The position numbers and the translations under genes were made by a program. Shown here piece by piece: positions 18,901-29,552 of a stretch of 64,000 nucleotides of DNA. Position 1 is the stretch's first letter. Each line of letters begins with the position of its first letter. Origin of the DNA: Proteus penneri (GTDB lineage Bacteria; Pseudomonadota; Gammaproteobacteria; Enterobacterales; Enterobacteriaceae); the NCBI RefSeq assembly GCF_003144535.1, contig NZ_PHFJ01000004.1:186001-250000 (forward strand), given 5' to 3'. The notes beneath the pieces were generated by a model, which was not told the DNA's origin, made no database searches, and worked only from the letters and a program-made list of their open reading frames with translations.

Positions 18901-20727
18901 TCAACTCAAGGTGATGTTACGCTAACTGCTAACACTCATACTAGTGAAGCAGCGCAAAATAAACACCAACAGTCCTTCCATGAAACAACGGGAGGTGGTC
19001 AAGTTGGTGTCAGTACCAAAACAGGCTCTGACATTACCGTAGCAATTAAAGGTGAAGGTAAAACCACTGACACTAGTTTAACGACAACAAAAGCTGAAGG
19101 TAGCCAGTTTAATTCAGCTGGCAATATCAATATTAATGTACGTGATGATGCGCATTATGAAGGCACTAAATTTGACGCTCGCGATGGCAAAACTGTCATA
19201 AATGCAGGCGGTGATCTAACGCTTGCACAAGCAACAGATACTCATTCTGAAAATCAACATAATGTAAATGGTAGTGCAAACCTGAAAGTAGGTACAACAC
19301 CAGACAGTAAAGATTATGGTGGTGGCTTTAACGCAGGTGGGACAAATCATCAAAAAGATCAGACAACAGCGAAAGCGGGTTCAGTGAATGGCTCACAAGG
19401 TATTGAGTTAAATTCAGGTCATAATCTGACTTTGCAAGGAACTCATCTAACCAGTGAAAATGATGTTGCTCTGACGGCAACGAATAAAGTTGATTTCAAA
19501 GCAGCAGAATCTCAACGTACTGAAACAGGTAAAAACTTATCAGGCGGATTACAAGCAGGATTTGGCCAGAAAACGGGAGAGAAATCCTCTTCTGTCAATG
19601 GGTTAGGTGGCGCTGAATTAGCCATTGGTAAGCAAGATGAGAAAACAGTTTCTCGTGACGGTGGAACAATTGCTAATCAAGGCAATTTAACCGTTAACGG
19701 TAGCTCTGTTAATCTTCAAGGAACTAAAGTTAATAGCAAAGATACGCAATTAACTTCTCAATCTGGTGACACCACACTGACATCAGCACAATCCACAGAT
19801 TACAAAAGTAATTGGGGAACAGATATCTCTTTAAATGGCAAACAAACCAATACCACGCCAAAAGAAGTGACCGAAGAAAACCCAGCCACCTCTATCCATA
19901 ATATTGGTGGCAAAGTTTTAGTACACGTTGAAGATCAACAAAAATCTACTCACCAAAATACCTCCGTAGAAACTGGCTCCTTAACTATAAATAGTGACAA
20001 AAACCTCACTCTTTCTGGTGCAAATGTTTCCGCGGATAATATAACGGGTAATGTAGGCGGTGATTTTACGGTAACGAGTCAAAAAGACAGCGATCGCCAC
20101 GTTAATGTTGATGTAAATGTTGGTTACAACCACAACAATGATCCTAAATCTAGCCAAGTTAATAAAACCGCTGAAGCAGGTGGATCACTATTAGAAGACA
20201 CTATCAAAGAAACTATTGATTCAGGTATTAAATCTGCAACTGATGTTATCTCTGATAAATACAATTCTCTTTCTTCTGCTATCGCAGATAAAACGGGGAT
20301 CAGTGGCGAAACAAAAACCAAAATTGATAAAGGCGTTGGAACAATAGGTAATGGTATCAAAAATATCGTAACAGGCGCTGAAGGCCATACGGCGAACGCG
20401 GATATTAAAGTTTCTCATATTGATAATGATGCAGTTACCCAAACCACAACCTTAACAAGCAAAAATGCTATTTCATTAAATGTAAGTGGTACAACTCAAC
20501 TTACAGGCGCTGAAATTAAAAGTGAGCAAGGCCAGGTTGATTTGGGCGGTAGCAGCGTTCAATTAAATAATATTGAAGGCCATCAATATGAAGCCGGAGC
20601 AGATCTTGATCTGAAATCATCTGCTGTTGATCTAGTGAAACAACTTGCAGGTGGTGACTTATCATTAAAATCACCTGTTAAAGTTAATGAAACAGTAAAT
20701 ACAAAATCGTCTATTTCTGAAAAGTAA
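15994..20727 (+). CDS. hpmA: Calcium-independent hemolysin HpmA (TpsA)
   Basis: Secreted pore-forming cytolysin of the ShlA/HpmA family. The length of 1577 residues equals that of P. mirabilis HpmA. A signal peptide ends near AYA|GG (29). The TPS secretion domain follows (about 30-265) with the NPNGI motif at 138-142 and the CDGC pair C144/C147 typical of HpmA. The rest is a long right-handed beta-helix of filamentous-hemagglutinin-type repeats rich in Asn, Gly, Ser and Thr. HpmB exports and activates it. The gene is convergent with secA, with two terminators between. Confidence 0.96.
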   Translation: MKSKNFKLSPSGRLAASLAIIFVSLNAYAGGIVPDAGNQGPNVSSVNGGTQVINIVTPNNEGISHNQYQDFNVGKPGAVFNNALEAGQSQLAGQLNANSNLNGQAASLILNEVVSRNPSFLLGQQEVFGIAAEYVLSNPNGITCDGCGFINTSRSSLVVGNPLFENGELKGYSTLNNTNLLSIGKNGLHAPRLLDLIAPRIDSRGKITAAEISALTGQNTFSQRFDILSSQKPTSALDSYFFGSMQSGRIRIINTAEGSGVKLAGKFVADNELSVRADNIQTDSQVRYDSYDKEGSENYQNYRGGIAVNSSGSSQTLTKTELKGKNITLVADNKNQIKASDLMGDDILLQGAHLTVDGKQLQQKDTDTDNRWFYSWQYDVTKEKELVQQVGSHIEAKNSATLTATKGDVTLEGAKVNAGNTLAINANKDININGLVEKENRSENGYKRNHTSRLETGSWSNSHQTETLKASELTAGKTLGLNAEGSVTAQGAKLHSNENVVVNAKENINLNVQNTNNDKTVTDNHVVWGGIGGGNNKNNNNKQEVSHSTQLTANGQLLLAADNSVKVTGSQVKGNQGAFVKTTQGDVVIDNAISEIITKTDERTGTAFNITKNSHKNETNQQHSTGSELVSDTELTVVSGKDVNVIGSLIKSADELGIESLGDINVKSAQQTTKINDEKTSLEITGHAKEVEDKQYSAGFHITHTSNKSNSTETEQIGSTLSGGSVKVQADKDVTFAGSDLKTTAGNATVSGDNVAFVSTENKKETDSTDRTISGGFSYTGGVDKIGNKADFQYDQQHTTTEITKNKGSETQVAGDLTITANNDVTHQGASHKVDGTYKESGENINHLAANDSATSKTDTLNIGIDVGVNLDYSGVTKPIKKAVEDGIDTTKPGSNTDLDKKITAKDAINNLANLSSLEAPNVGVEVGVKGGGSQKSQNDTQAVSTSITAGNINTDSNNTLHDQGTHYQSTQGDVTLTANTHTSEAAQNKHQQSFHETTGGGQVGVSTKTGSDITVAIKGEGKTTDTSLTTTKAEGSQFNSAGNININVRDDAHYEGTKFDARDGKTVINAGGDLTLAQATDTHSENQHNVNGSANLKVGTTPDSKDYGGGFNAGGTNHQKDQTTAKAGSVNGSQGIELNSGHNLTLQGTHLTSENDVALTATNKVDFKAAESQRTETGKNLSGGLQAGFGQKTGEKSSSVNGLGGAELAIGKQDEKTVSRDGGTIANQGNLTVNGSSVNLQGTKVNSKDTQLTSQSGDTTLTSAQSTDYKSNWGTDISLNGKQTNTTPKEVTEENPATSIHNIGGKVLVHVEDQQKSTHQNTSVETGSLTINSDKNLTLSGANVSADNITGNVGGDFTVTSQKDSDRHVNVDVNVGYNHNNDPKSSQVNKTAEAGGSLLEDTIKETIDSGIKSATDVISDKYNSLSSAIADKTGISGETKTKIDKGVGTIGNGIKNIVTGAEGHTANADIKVSHIDNDAVTQTTTLTSKNAISLNVSGTTQLTGAEIKSEQGQVDLGGSSVQLNNIEGHQYEAGADLDLKSSAVDLVKQLAGGDLSLKSPVKVNETVNTKSSISEK

Positions 20728-20770
20728 TAGACACATGATAAAAGAGTAATGCCTATTCTTTTGTAAACTA

Positions 20771-20803
20771 AACCCGCTTGTTATTACAATAAGCGGGTTT
20801 TAT
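20771..20803 (+). terminator. hpmBA terminator
   Basis: Stem AACCCGCTT paired with AAGCGGGTT, followed by TTTTAT, lies 44 bases after the hpmA stop codon. Confidence 0.85.
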
Positions 20804-20847
20804 AGATCAATTCAAAATAAAAAAACAGAATACAATCTGTAAATAAC

Positions 20848-20883
20848 AAAAAAGACCCACTGATGACTGAGTGGATCTTTTTT
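20848..20883. terminator. Terminator after secA, probably bidirectional
   Basis: An A run, a stem around CCCACT and AGTGG, an eight-base loop, and a T run make a hairpin with one C-A mismatch. It lies about 40 bases after the secA stop codon and faces the hpmA side as well. Confidence 0.8.
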
Positions 20884-20921
20884 AATCAGTGCATTACACA
20901 CTTGTTATCAGGATAAATAAA

Positions 20922-23630
20922 TTAACCTAACTGACCATGACAATGTTTAAATTTCTTACCTGATCCACAAGGGCATGGTTCATTACGACCCACTTTTTTA
21001 CCTGCAGCCACTTGACCATCAACTGCTGACATTTGAGACTCTTTTGTCACTTCATGGCTTAATTGTTGCTGTTTAGCTAAACGCTCTGCTTCTTCACGAC
21101 GACGACGTTCTAACTCTTCAACTTCTTCAGGTAAACGAACTTGTACTTTGCTTAGTGTGCTGATCACTTCATATTTCAGTGATTCTAACATATTAGCAAA
21201 CATCGCGAACGATTCACGTTTGTACTCTTGTTTTGGATCTTTTTGTGCATAACCACGTAAATGGATACCTTGACGCAAATAATCCATTGCTGCTAAGTGC
21301 TCTTTCCACAGTGAATCTAGCGTTTGTAACATCACGCCTTTTTCAAAGTTACGCATCATTTCAGCACTAACGATTTCTTCTTTCGCTTTATAAACTTCGA
21401 TAGATTTTTCTAAAATACGCTCACGTAATGTTTCTTCGTGTAATTCAGGCTCTTTATCTAACCACTCTTTGATTGGAAGATTTAAATCAAAGTCTTTTTG
21501 TAGACATGCCGTTAAACCTTCAATATCCCACATTTCTTCCAGTGATTGAGGTGGAATATAGTTATCAATCATTGAAGTGAAGACGTCTTGACGAATGCTA
21601 TCGATAGTTTCGCTTACATCTGCCACATCCAGTAATTCATTACGCTGAGTATAGATTGCACGACGCTGATCATTCGCTACATCATCATATTCAAGCAGTT
21701 GCTTACGAATATCAAAGTTGCGGTTTTCTACTTTACGCTGTGCGTTTGCTATTGCTTTAGTTACCCAAGGGTGCTCAATCGCTTCGGTCTCATTCATGCC
21801 TAATTTACGCATCATGCCAGACACTTTGTCTGAAGCAAAAATACGCATTAAAGAGTCTTCCATAGACAAATAGAAACGAGAAGAACCTTCATCCCCTTGA
21901 CGACCCGCACGACCACGTAACTGGTTATCAATACGACGAGATTCATGACGCTCAGTACCAATAATATGTAAACCACCTGATGCTAATACGGCATCATGGC
22001 GCTCTTTCCATTTAGCTTTGATTTCTTCGATTTGCTCTTCCGTTGGCTCTTCAAGTTTAGCCACTTCAGTTTGCCAACTCCCCCCTAACACGATATCAGT
22101 ACCACGACCCGCCATGTTAGTTGCAATAGTTACCGCTGAAGGTAAACCTGCGTTAGCAATAATATCCGCTTCCATTGCGTGGAATTTCGCATTCAGCACG
22201 TTATGGTGAACATTCGCTTTAGTCAGCGCTTTAGAAATCTCTTCTGATTTTTCAATTGAGATAGTACCAACAAGTACAGGTTGGCCATTCTTGGTACGCT
22301 CACGAATATCTTCAATAATGGCCGCAAATTTACCTTGCTCATTCATATAAACTAAGTCAGGGAGATCTTTACGCACCATTGGACGATTAGTTGGGATAAC
22401 AATGGTTTCTAAGCGATAGATAGAGTTAAATTCAAACGCTTCAGTATCCGCAGTACCCGTCATCCCTGCTAATTTTTCGTATAAACGGAAATAGTTTTGG
22501 AATGTGATTGACGCTAATGTCTGGTTCTCATTTTGGATCTTCACACCTTCTTTTGCTTCAACGGCTTGGTGTAAACCATCGGACCAGCGACGGCCTTGCA
22601 TTGTACGACCAGTATGTTCGTCAACAATGATCACTTCGCCATCTTTAACGATGTAGTCAACATCTTTAGTAAATAGAGCATGAGCACGCAATGCCGCTGT
22701 CACATGATGCATGAGCATAATATTAGCTGGTGAGTATAAAGACTCGCCTTCTTTCATCATGCCAGCATCGGCTAATAACCCTTCAATTTTAACCAGACCG
22801 CGTTCTGTGATATTCACTTGACGTGTTTTTTCATCAACAGAGTAATCACCTTCGCCTTGGAAAGTATCTGAATCTTCTTTTTCTTGAGAAACCAAATGAG
22901 GGATCACTTTGTTCATTTGGATATAAAGCTCAGAGCTATCTTCTGCTGGGCCTGAAATAATCAGAGGTGTACGTGCTTCATCGATTAAGATTGAGTCAAC
23001 CTCATCCACTAATGCGTAGTGTAATTTACGTTGAACACGCTCTTGAGGACTAAATGCCATGTTGTCACGTAGATAGTCGAAACCGAATTCATTGTTCGTA
23101 CCATAAGTGATATCAGCATTATAAGCTTCGCGTTTTACTGGTGGCGCCATATTTGGCAAGTTGATACCAACGCTTAAACCTAAGAATTCAAACAGAGGAC
23201 GGTTATTTTCGGCGTCACGTTGTGCAAGATAGTCATTAACAGTAACAACGTGAACCCCTTTACCTGATAGCGCATTTAAGTATGCAGGTAATGTTGCCGT
23301 TAATGTTTTACCTTCACCTGTGCGCATTTCAGCAATACAACGTTCATTTAGAACCATACCACCAATTAACTGCACATCGAAGTGGCGCATACCAAAGACA
23401 CGTTTACTTGCTTCACGAACAGTCGCAAACGCTTCTGGTAAAATATCTTCTTCTTTTTCACCGTTTTTTAAACGCTCACGAAATTCATTTGTTTTCGCTT
23501 TTAGCTCAACGTCGGTGAGTTTTTCAAACTCTGGCTCTAGTTTATTAATTTCATTAACAACTTTTCGCATACGACGGATTGTACGATCATTACGACTACC
23601 AAAAATTTTGGTTACAATTTTACCTAACAT
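20922..23630 (-). CDS. secA: Preprotein translocase ATPase SecA
   Basis: Motor ATPase that drives proteins through SecYEG. It is 902 residues (E. coli 901). Walker A MRTGEGKT is near residues 101-109, the [13 protein letters not shown] helicase motif lies in NBD1, and the SEC-C zinc motif [13 protein letters not shown] is at the C terminus. It is cotranscribed with secM upstream, whose stalling controls secA translation. In most enterobacteria mutT follows; here the hemolysin operon faces it. Confidence 0.98.
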   Translation of the reverse strand: MLGKIVTKIFGSRNDRTIRRMRKVVNEINKLEPEFEKLTDVELKAKTNEFRERLKNGEKEEDILPEAFATVREASKRVFGMRHFDVQLIGGMVLNERCIAEMRTGEGKTLTATLPAYLNALSGKGVHVVTVNDYLAQRDAENNRPLFEFLGLSVGINLPNMAPPVKREAYNADITYGTNNEFGFDYLRDNMAFSPQERVQRKLHYALVDEVDSILIDEARTPLIISGPAEDSSELYIQMNKVIPHLVSQEKEDSDTFQGEGDYSVDEKTRQVNITERGLVKIEGLLADAGMMKEGESLYSPANIMLMHHVTAALRAHALFTKDVDYIVKDGEVIIVDEHTGRTMQGRRWSDGLHQAVEAKEGVKIQNENQTLASITFQNYFRLYEKLAGMTGTADTEAFEFNSIYRLETIVIPTNRPMVRKDLPDLVYMNEQGKFAAIIEDIRERTKNGQPVLVGTISIEKSEEISKALTKANVHHNVLNAKFHAMEADIIANAGLPSAVTIATNMAGRGTDIVLGGSWQTEVAKLEEPTEEQIEEIKAKWKERHDAVLASGGLHIIGTERHESRRIDNQLRGRAGRQGDEGSSRFYLSMEDSLMRIFASDKVSGMMRKLGMNETEAIEHPWVTKAIANAQRKVENRNFDIRKQLLEYDDVANDQRRAIYTQRNELLDVADVSETIDSIRQDVFTSMIDNYIPPQSLEEMWDIEGLTACLQKDFDLNLPIKEWLDKEPELHEETLRERILEKSIEVYKAKEEIVSAEMMRNFEKGVMLQTLDSLWKEHLAAMDYLRQGIHLRGYAQKDPKQEYKRESFAMFANMLESLKYEVISTLSKVQVRLPEEVEELERRRREEAERLAKQQQLSHEVTKESQMSAVDGQVAAGKKVGRNEPCPCGSGKKFKHCHGQLG

Positions 23631-23725
23631 AAATCTTTATTCTCATTTATGGCGTGAAACGCCGAAAAAAGCCTCTGTATCGATAAACAGAGATAATCAT
23701 AATCTTATTAGATTAAGTGACCCAA

Positions 23726-24253
23726 TTAAGCTGTTAGGTAAGGCCCTGCACGAATACCGCGGATTTGTGCAAGCCATAATCCGGTATGATAAGAATTTGT
23801 ATTCTGTACTAAAACATAGCCAGAAAGAGGAAGGTTGCTTAATGCAGATGATGGAGTCTCTGTTAATAAGGCATACAGCGTATCAAGCATAACCGCTGCA
23901 ACATTAGAAACAGGTAACGGTTCATCTTTTACTTTAACCATCAATTCTGGTGAATTAATGGTGAATGCAAAAGAGAGCTGTTTAATCACATTTTTTACTG
24001 CGTGTTGTTGCCAGTAATTAAAGGTGAAGGATGAAGCAGGATTCTGTACACTTTGACGTAAGAATAAGTTATCAAACGCAATAAGTGCCTGACTTTGACG
24101 GTTTTGAGATGAAGGGGTATCAGTTTGCTGTGGATTCTCGGCATGAGCAGACAACAGCGAAGGTATTCCAATACCTGCTGCTACCATCCCTAAAAGCAGA
24201 TGCGACCAAAAATATCGCCTGCCAAACTGTCGCCAAAAACTTATAATTCTCAT
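23726..24253 (-). CDS. secM: Secretion monitor SecM with variant arrest sequence
   Basis: Secreted regulator whose nascent chain stalls the ribosome until SecA pulls it, opening the secA ribosome-binding site. The 175-residue frame has a long signal sequence (about 1-38, ending SLLSAHA). The arrest segment near the C terminus is YHTGLWLAQIRGIRAGP (155-171). The E. coli motif FxxxxWIxxxxGIRAGP is kept with two changes, Phe to Tyr and Ile to Leu. The chain continues only four residues after the critical Pro171. secA lies 95 bases downstream. Confidence 0.95.
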   Translation of the reverse strand: MRIISFWRQFGRRYFWSHLLLGMVAAGIGIPSLLSAHAENPQQTDTPSSQNRQSQALIAFDNLFLRQSVQNPASSFTFNYWQQHAVKNVIKQLSFAFTINSPELMVKVKDEPLPVSNVAAVMLDTLYALLTETPSSALSNLPLSGYVLVQNTNSYHTGLWLAQIRGIRAGPYLTA

Positions 24254-24298
24254 TAACCTTCGTTGCTCATTAATTTTTATTTTGTGGAGTCAAAATCT

Positions 24299-24814
24299 AT
24301 GCGGGATAGTTACCCACAATCATTGGAAAAAATCTTCATTGAACTTGAAGGTTCCAACAAGAGTACATTACAACTTATACAACAGCGCGCAACAATTTTA
24401 CTAAAATTAAATCGCGCCGTCATGGCTCTTTTACCCGTTCCTTTACGAGATAAGTGCCGTGTCGCAAATTATCGCAACGCTATTTTAATTATTGAAGTTG
24501 CAAACGCAAGTTGGTTAACTCGCTTACGTTATGAAACCCCATCATTACTTTCTGCATTGAGACAAGAAATTTTACCATCCTTATCCTCAATAGACATCAA
24601 AATAAATCCCTCTTTAGGAATAAAACAGGAAAAAAGATCTTTAATATCATCATTAAAAGAGCAAGCACCGATAAAGAGACGTCACTTAAGTTTAGAAAGC
24701 GCACAGTCATTAAAGTATTTGGCAGAAAAAAGCCCGAAGAAATTAAGAGAGAAATTAGAACGGTTGGCTGCACTTGCCGGAGAGAGTACAAGTACAGCCA
24801 AAGATGAACGTTAA
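24299..24814 (+). CDS. DUF721 (DciA-like) protein
   Basis: A 171-residue protein of the DUF721 family, which includes DciA, the helicase-loading factor of most bacteria. The KH-like domain covers about residues 15-105 (CRVANYRNAILIIEVANASWLTRLRYE), followed by a basic, probably disordered tail. The start is taken at 24299 (MRDSYPQS), preceded by GTGGAG; the longer frame from 24263 begins with residues unlike the family. It is divergent from secM. Its function in a lineage expected to load helicase with DnaC is unclear. Confidence 0.75.
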   Translation: MRDSYPQSLEKIFIELEGSNKSTLQLIQQRATILLKLNRAVMALLPVPLRDKCRVANYRNAILIIEVANASWLTRLRYETPSLLSALRQEILPSLSSIDIKINPSLGIKQEKRSLISSLKEQAPIKRRHLSLESAQSLKYLAEKSPKKLREKLERLAALAGESTSTAKDER

Positions 24815-24831
24815 TTAGAGATAATTAACGT
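24808..24831. terminator. Hairpin between the DUF721 gene and lpxC
   Basis: A perfect ten-base stem (ACGTTAATTA with TAATTAACGT) and a GAGA loop lies over the stop codon of the DUF721 gene and before the lpxC end. The genes converge, so it may end both transcripts; the T run is weak. Confidence 0.5.
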
Positions 24832-24848
24832 ACTTTCCTTCACAGGAA

Positions 24849-25799
<951 letters not shown>

Positions 25800-25864
25800 T
25801 CATTATACTTATAATTGGCAGGACAGTTTAGCACAAAAAGCGGAGATGCCAATCTTTTTGGCGA

Positions 25865-27031
25865 TTAATCAGCCTGTTTTCTCAAGAACGCAGGGATATC
25901 TAAATAATCCGGTTCTTTGTTTGACTGAGTAGATTGTTCGTTAACGGCTTTTGCAGCAGGCTTACTTTCTTCTACGGAAGAGAAAGAAGACATGCTGTTT
26001 TGCATTTGCTGGTAACGATTCTCCATTGCGCTTTGCTGATTCTGTTTATTAGTTACTAGGGTAATTTCTGGACGTTTGTCCATGCCAATACCTGTTGCAA
26101 CAACAGTTACACGCAATTCATCATTCATTTCTGGGTCAAGAGATGTACCAATAACCACAGTCGCATTATCTGATGCAAATGCACGAATGGTATTACCCAC
26201 TGTTTCAAATTCATCAAGACGTAAATCAAAACCTGCGGTGATGTTGACTAACACACCACGTGCGCCAGATAAGTCGATATCTTCCAATAATGGACTTGAT
26301 ATCGCCATCTCTGCGGCTTCTTCAGCACGATCTTCGCCTTTCGCAGCACCTGAGCCCATCATGGCATAACCCATTTCAGACATCACAGTTCTTACGTCAG
26401 CAAAGTCAACGTTCATTAAACCAGGGCGAGTAATAAGTTCAGCGATACCTTGAACGGCGCCTTTTAATACATCATTAGCTGCGCCGAACGCATCTAATAA
26501 TGAAATTCCACGACCAAGTACTTTTAATAATTTGTCATTTGGAATAGTGATTAATGAGTCAACGTGTTTTGATAACTCAGTAATACCTTGCTCAGCAAAT
26601 GCCATGCGTTTTTTGCCTTCAAAATTAAAAGGCTTAGTCACCACAGCAACAGTCAAAATACCTAATTCTTTCGCCACTTCTGCGACAACAGGCGCAGCAC
26701 CAGTACCAGTACCACCGCCCATACCCGCTGCGATAAAGACCATATCAGCACCTTCAAGTGCTGCACGTAATCCTTCGCGATCTTCCTCAGCAGCATTACG
26801 GCCTACTTCAGGATTTGCACCTGCACCTAAGCCTTTCGTAATGGCATTACCAATTTGGATAGTCTGTCCGACCGCTGTTTTACGTAGCGCTTGAGCATCC
26901 GTATTGACTGCAAAGAAATCTACGCCTTCAATACGTTCACGAACCATGTGCTCAACCGCATTACCGCCGCCGCCACCAACGCCGATGACTTTGATCACCG
27001 CATCGTTGGTTAATTCCATAGGTTCAAACAT
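25865..27031 (-). CDS. ftsZ: Cell division GTPase FtsZ
   Basis: Tubulin-like GTPase that forms the Z ring at mid-cell. The GTP-binding signature GGGTGTG is present, and the conserved C-terminal peptide [13 protein letters not shown], which binds FtsA, ZipA and MinC, ends the 388-residue protein. It follows ftsA by about 70 bases in the ftsQ-ftsA-ftsZ order. Confidence 0.98.
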   Translation of the reverse strand: MFEPMELTNDAVIKVIGVGGGGGNAVEHMVRERIEGVDFFAVNTDAQALRKTAVGQTIQIGNAITKGLGAGANPEVGRNAAEEDREGLRAALEGADMVFIAAGMGGGTGTGAAPVVAEVAKELGILTVAVVTKPFNFEGKKRMAFAEQGITELSKHVDSLITIPNDKLLKVLGRGISLLDAFGAANDVLKGAVQGIAELITRPGLMNVDFADVRTVMSEMGYAMMGSGAAKGEDRAEEAAEMAISSPLLEDIDLSGARGVLVNITAGFDLRLDEFETVGNTIRAFASDNATVVIGTSLDPEMNDELRVTVVATGIGMDKRPEITLVTNKQNQQSAMENRYQQMQNSMSSFSSVEESKPAAKAVNEQSTQSNKEPDYLDIPAFLRKQAD

Positions 27032-27101
27032 AATTTCTCTCCGTTTTGTGCCTTCTCAGGGCCGCTTGCTCAAACGACCTCTTTTAAAATTTGTCTGATT
27101 A

Positions 27102-28358
27102 TTAAAACTCTCTTTTTAGCCAGCCAGTGAGTTTCTTAAATAAACCACTGACAGCAGAGCGTTTCTCGGTTTCAGTTTCCTCACCAAAGTGAGACTCTTT
27201 ACCGTAATGCAAAAGCCCAACCGCTGTTGAGTAGTAGGGGTCCTGCGCATAATCTGTTAGCCCGGTAATATTTAACGGTTTACCGATCCGTACTTGTGTG
27301 TGAAAAACACGTTGAGCACATTCAACAAGTCCATCAATCTGTGCAGCACCACCTGTTAGCACAATACCTGCCGCTAAATGATGCTTAATCCCTTGCTGGC
27401 GTAACTGTTCTTGAACTTTTAAAATCTCTTCATTAACAAGATTAAGCAGTTCGGTATAACGAGGCTCAATCACCTCAGCAAGAGTTTGTCGTTGCAGACT
27501 TCTTGGTGGTCTACCTCCGACGCTTGGAACTTCAACATTTTCATCTTTACCAACTAAAGATCCTAATGCACAACCATGGCGAACTTTGATAGCTTCAGCA
27601 TCATTTGGCGGAGTGCCAAACGCATAGGCGATATCACTGGTTACAACATTTCCTGCATAAGGAATAACGCGGGTATGTCTTAATGCGCCACCGGTATAAA
27701 TAGCGATATCCATTGTACCGCCACCAATATCAACAACACATACACCTAATTCACGTTCATCTTCTGTTAATACAGCGAAACTTGAAGCGAGTCCCGCGAA
27801 AATCAGTTGATCCACTTTTAACCCACAGCGTTCAACTGCTTTTACAATATTCTTTGCCATATCGTTATGGCAGGTAATTAAATGAACTTTAGCCTGCATA
27901 CGCACGCCCGATAATCCAACTGGGTTTTTGATCCCTTCTTGATAATCAATGGCATACTCTTGCGGTATAACGTGTAAAACACGGTGTTCATCTTTTACTT
28001 TGACGGATTTTGCGGTATGAACCACACTATCAACATCATCTTGAGTCACTTCTTCTTCTGAAATTGGCACCATACCAATCTCATTTTGGCAACTGATATG
28101 CTTGCCTGATAACGCCAAATATACTGAAGATATTTGACAGTCAGCCATCAACTCAGCCTGATCTACCGCCCGTTGCACACATTTTACGACAGATTCGAGA
28201 TCATTAACGCCACCTTTATCCATGCCCCGAGATGGACAACTTCCCACCCCGATAATATTCACTACACCATCAGGCAGGATCTCACCGACAAGGGTGGCTA
28301 CTTTGGCCGTACCAATCTCAAGACCAACTACTAATTTTCTGTCCGTCGCTTTGATCAT
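27102..28358 (-). CDS. ftsA: Cell division protein FtsA
   Basis: Actin-like protein that tethers FtsZ to the membrane and recruits later division proteins. Its 418 residues include the ATP-binding motifs DIGGGTMDIA and TGGAAQ, and a C-terminal amphipathic helix (LFKKLTGWLKREF) that inserts into the membrane. It lies between ftsQ and ftsZ. Confidence 0.98.
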   Translation of the reverse strand: MIKATDRKLVVGLEIGTAKVATLVGEILPDGVVNIIGVGSCPSRGMDKGGVNDLESVVKCVQRAVDQAELMADCQISSVYLALSGKHISCQNEIGMVPISEEEVTQDDVDSVVHTAKSVKVKDEHRVLHVIPQEYAIDYQEGIKNPVGLSGVRMQAKVHLITCHNDMAKNIVKAVERCGLKVDQLIFAGLASSFAVLTEDERELGVCVVDIGGGTMDIAIYTGGALRHTRVIPYAGNVVTSDIAYAFGTPPNDAEAIKVRHGCALGSLVGKDENVEVPSVGGRPPRSLQRQTLAEVIEPRYTELLNLVNEEILKVQEQLRQQGIKHHLAAGIVLTGGAAQIDGLVECAQRVFHTQVRIGKPLNITGLTDYAQDPYYSTAVGLLHYGKESHFGEETETEKRSAVSGLFKKLTGWLKREF

Positions 28359-28403
28359 TATTGTTCTGCCTTCGCCGTCATCGTGTCATCTGCCACGTCT
28401 TGT

Positions 28404-29189
28404 TTATTCATTCTCAAGTAATAAAGGAGCCCATCCGACTGCACCACCGCTGTCATAACGCAGATCTACGTAATCAACACGTTTATCTGTTTGTTGTTGC
28501 AGTATCGGATACAACTCAATAAAGCGAGCGATCCGTTTTTCGTTATCCTTACGTCCTAGCTCCAATCGAACATCATTGTCTAAAACTAATTGCCATCCTT
28601 GACGGGCTGACATTGACGCCGCTTTTAAATTCAGGTTACTTGCAAGAAGCTGATCTCTCATTGCCACATAACCTGATAACACCATTTTTTCACTTCCTTG
28701 AGGGCCGTATAACAAAGGATAGCTTCCTTTGTTTTCCAACTGAGTTGGCAGACTGAAAACGCGCCCTTCTTTATCAAGAAAGTAAGTATCATTCCAACGG
28801 GTAAAGGGAACATATTCTACCAGATGGATTTTAAGTTCATCAGGCCACTGTTTACGAACAGTGACTAGCCTAATCCATGGCATACGTTCAATCTGTTGCT
28901 GAATGATATTCACATCCTGTGTCATAAATGTGCCCGGCTGTCCTAAAGACAAAATGGCCTGGCGCACATCATCATTCGTTGTGTAATGCCTTTCACCGGT
29001 TAATACAAGTTTTGAAATTGGCAGGCGATCTGCGTCTTTCATCCAATTAACCACTTGTATCCCACCCCAAACGATGGTGGCAATCACACATAAGAAAAAG
29101 ATTAATCCTGATAAATAAGTACCATTACTCGGTCTGTCAGAATGTTGCTTCTCTTTGTGTTCTTTTATATTTAGCGCTGCTTGTGACAT
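28404..29189 (-). CDS. ftsQ: Cell division protein FtsQ
   Basis: Bitopic membrane protein of the divisome that joins FtsL and FtsB. A cytoplasmic N terminus is followed by one membrane helix (about 26-48), a POTRA domain (about 55-125) and a beta domain. Length is 261 residues. Its start is one base after the stop codon of the 118-residue unknown gene, and its AGGAG ribosome-binding site lies inside that gene, so translation is probably coupled. Confidence 0.96.
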   Translation of the reverse strand: MSQAALNIKEHKEKQHSDRPSNGTYLSGLIFFLCVIATIVWGGIQVVNWMKDADRLPISKLVLTGERHYTTNDDVRQAILSLGQPGTFMTQDVNIIQQQIERMPWIRLVTVRKQWPDELKIHLVEYVPFTRWNDTYFLDKEGRVFSLPTQLENKGSYPLLYGPQGSEKMVLSGYVAMRDQLLASNLNLKAASMSARQGWQLVLDNDVRLELGRKDNEKRIARFIELYPILQQQTDKRVDYVDLRYDSGGAVGWAPLLLENE

Positions 29190-29190
29190 A

Positions 29191-29547
29191 TTAACCCACT
29201 AACTCCTGAGCAACGTTTAAACAAGAGAATCGCCCATCCTTTTGTCCGATATTCCAGCGATTAATGTTTTTCCTACATATATATACTTTATGAACACTTT
29301 TAGGTTTGATAATTAAATCACTAAATTGTTCAATCTGTTGAGAATTATTTACTTTAAAAGAAGAAATTGCGAATTTTTCTTCGTTTTTCTTACTTTTTAA
29401 CTGAAATTTCTTCTCAACACCGATTTGAGCAAGCGAATTCTCGATCATTTTTTTCGCTAATATCGTGTTAATTTTCTCATAACACGCCATCATTACAGTG
29501 ACTTTATTGACTGTTTCACGATAAATGATGTTCACTTGCTCAAACAT
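29191..29547 (-). CDS. Unknown 118-residue protein in the ddlB position
   Basis: This gene fills the place where E. coli has ddlB. It starts five bases after the murC stop codon, with AAGGCGG just before the ATG, and ends one base before ftsQ, so it is fitted tightly into the operon. The protein is basic, has many Lys, Asn and Gln, and has no visible signal peptide, membrane segment or ATP-grasp motif, so it is not a shortened D-Ala-D-Ala ligase by eye. The start may also be Met19. The family was not recognised. A role in division or wall synthesis is only suggested by position. Confidence 0.7.
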   Translation of the reverse strand: MFEQVNIIYRETVNKVTVMMACYEKINTILAKKMIENSLAQIGVEKKFQLKSKKNEEKFAISSFKVNNSQQIEQFSDLIIKPKSVHKVYICRKNINRWNIGQKDGRFSCLNVAQELVG

Positions 29548-29552
29548 CCGCC

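Noticed and set aside
29191-29547. Truncated D-Ala-D-Ala ligase
   Set aside because: No ATP-grasp motifs and no resemblance to the conserved Ddl C-terminal region.
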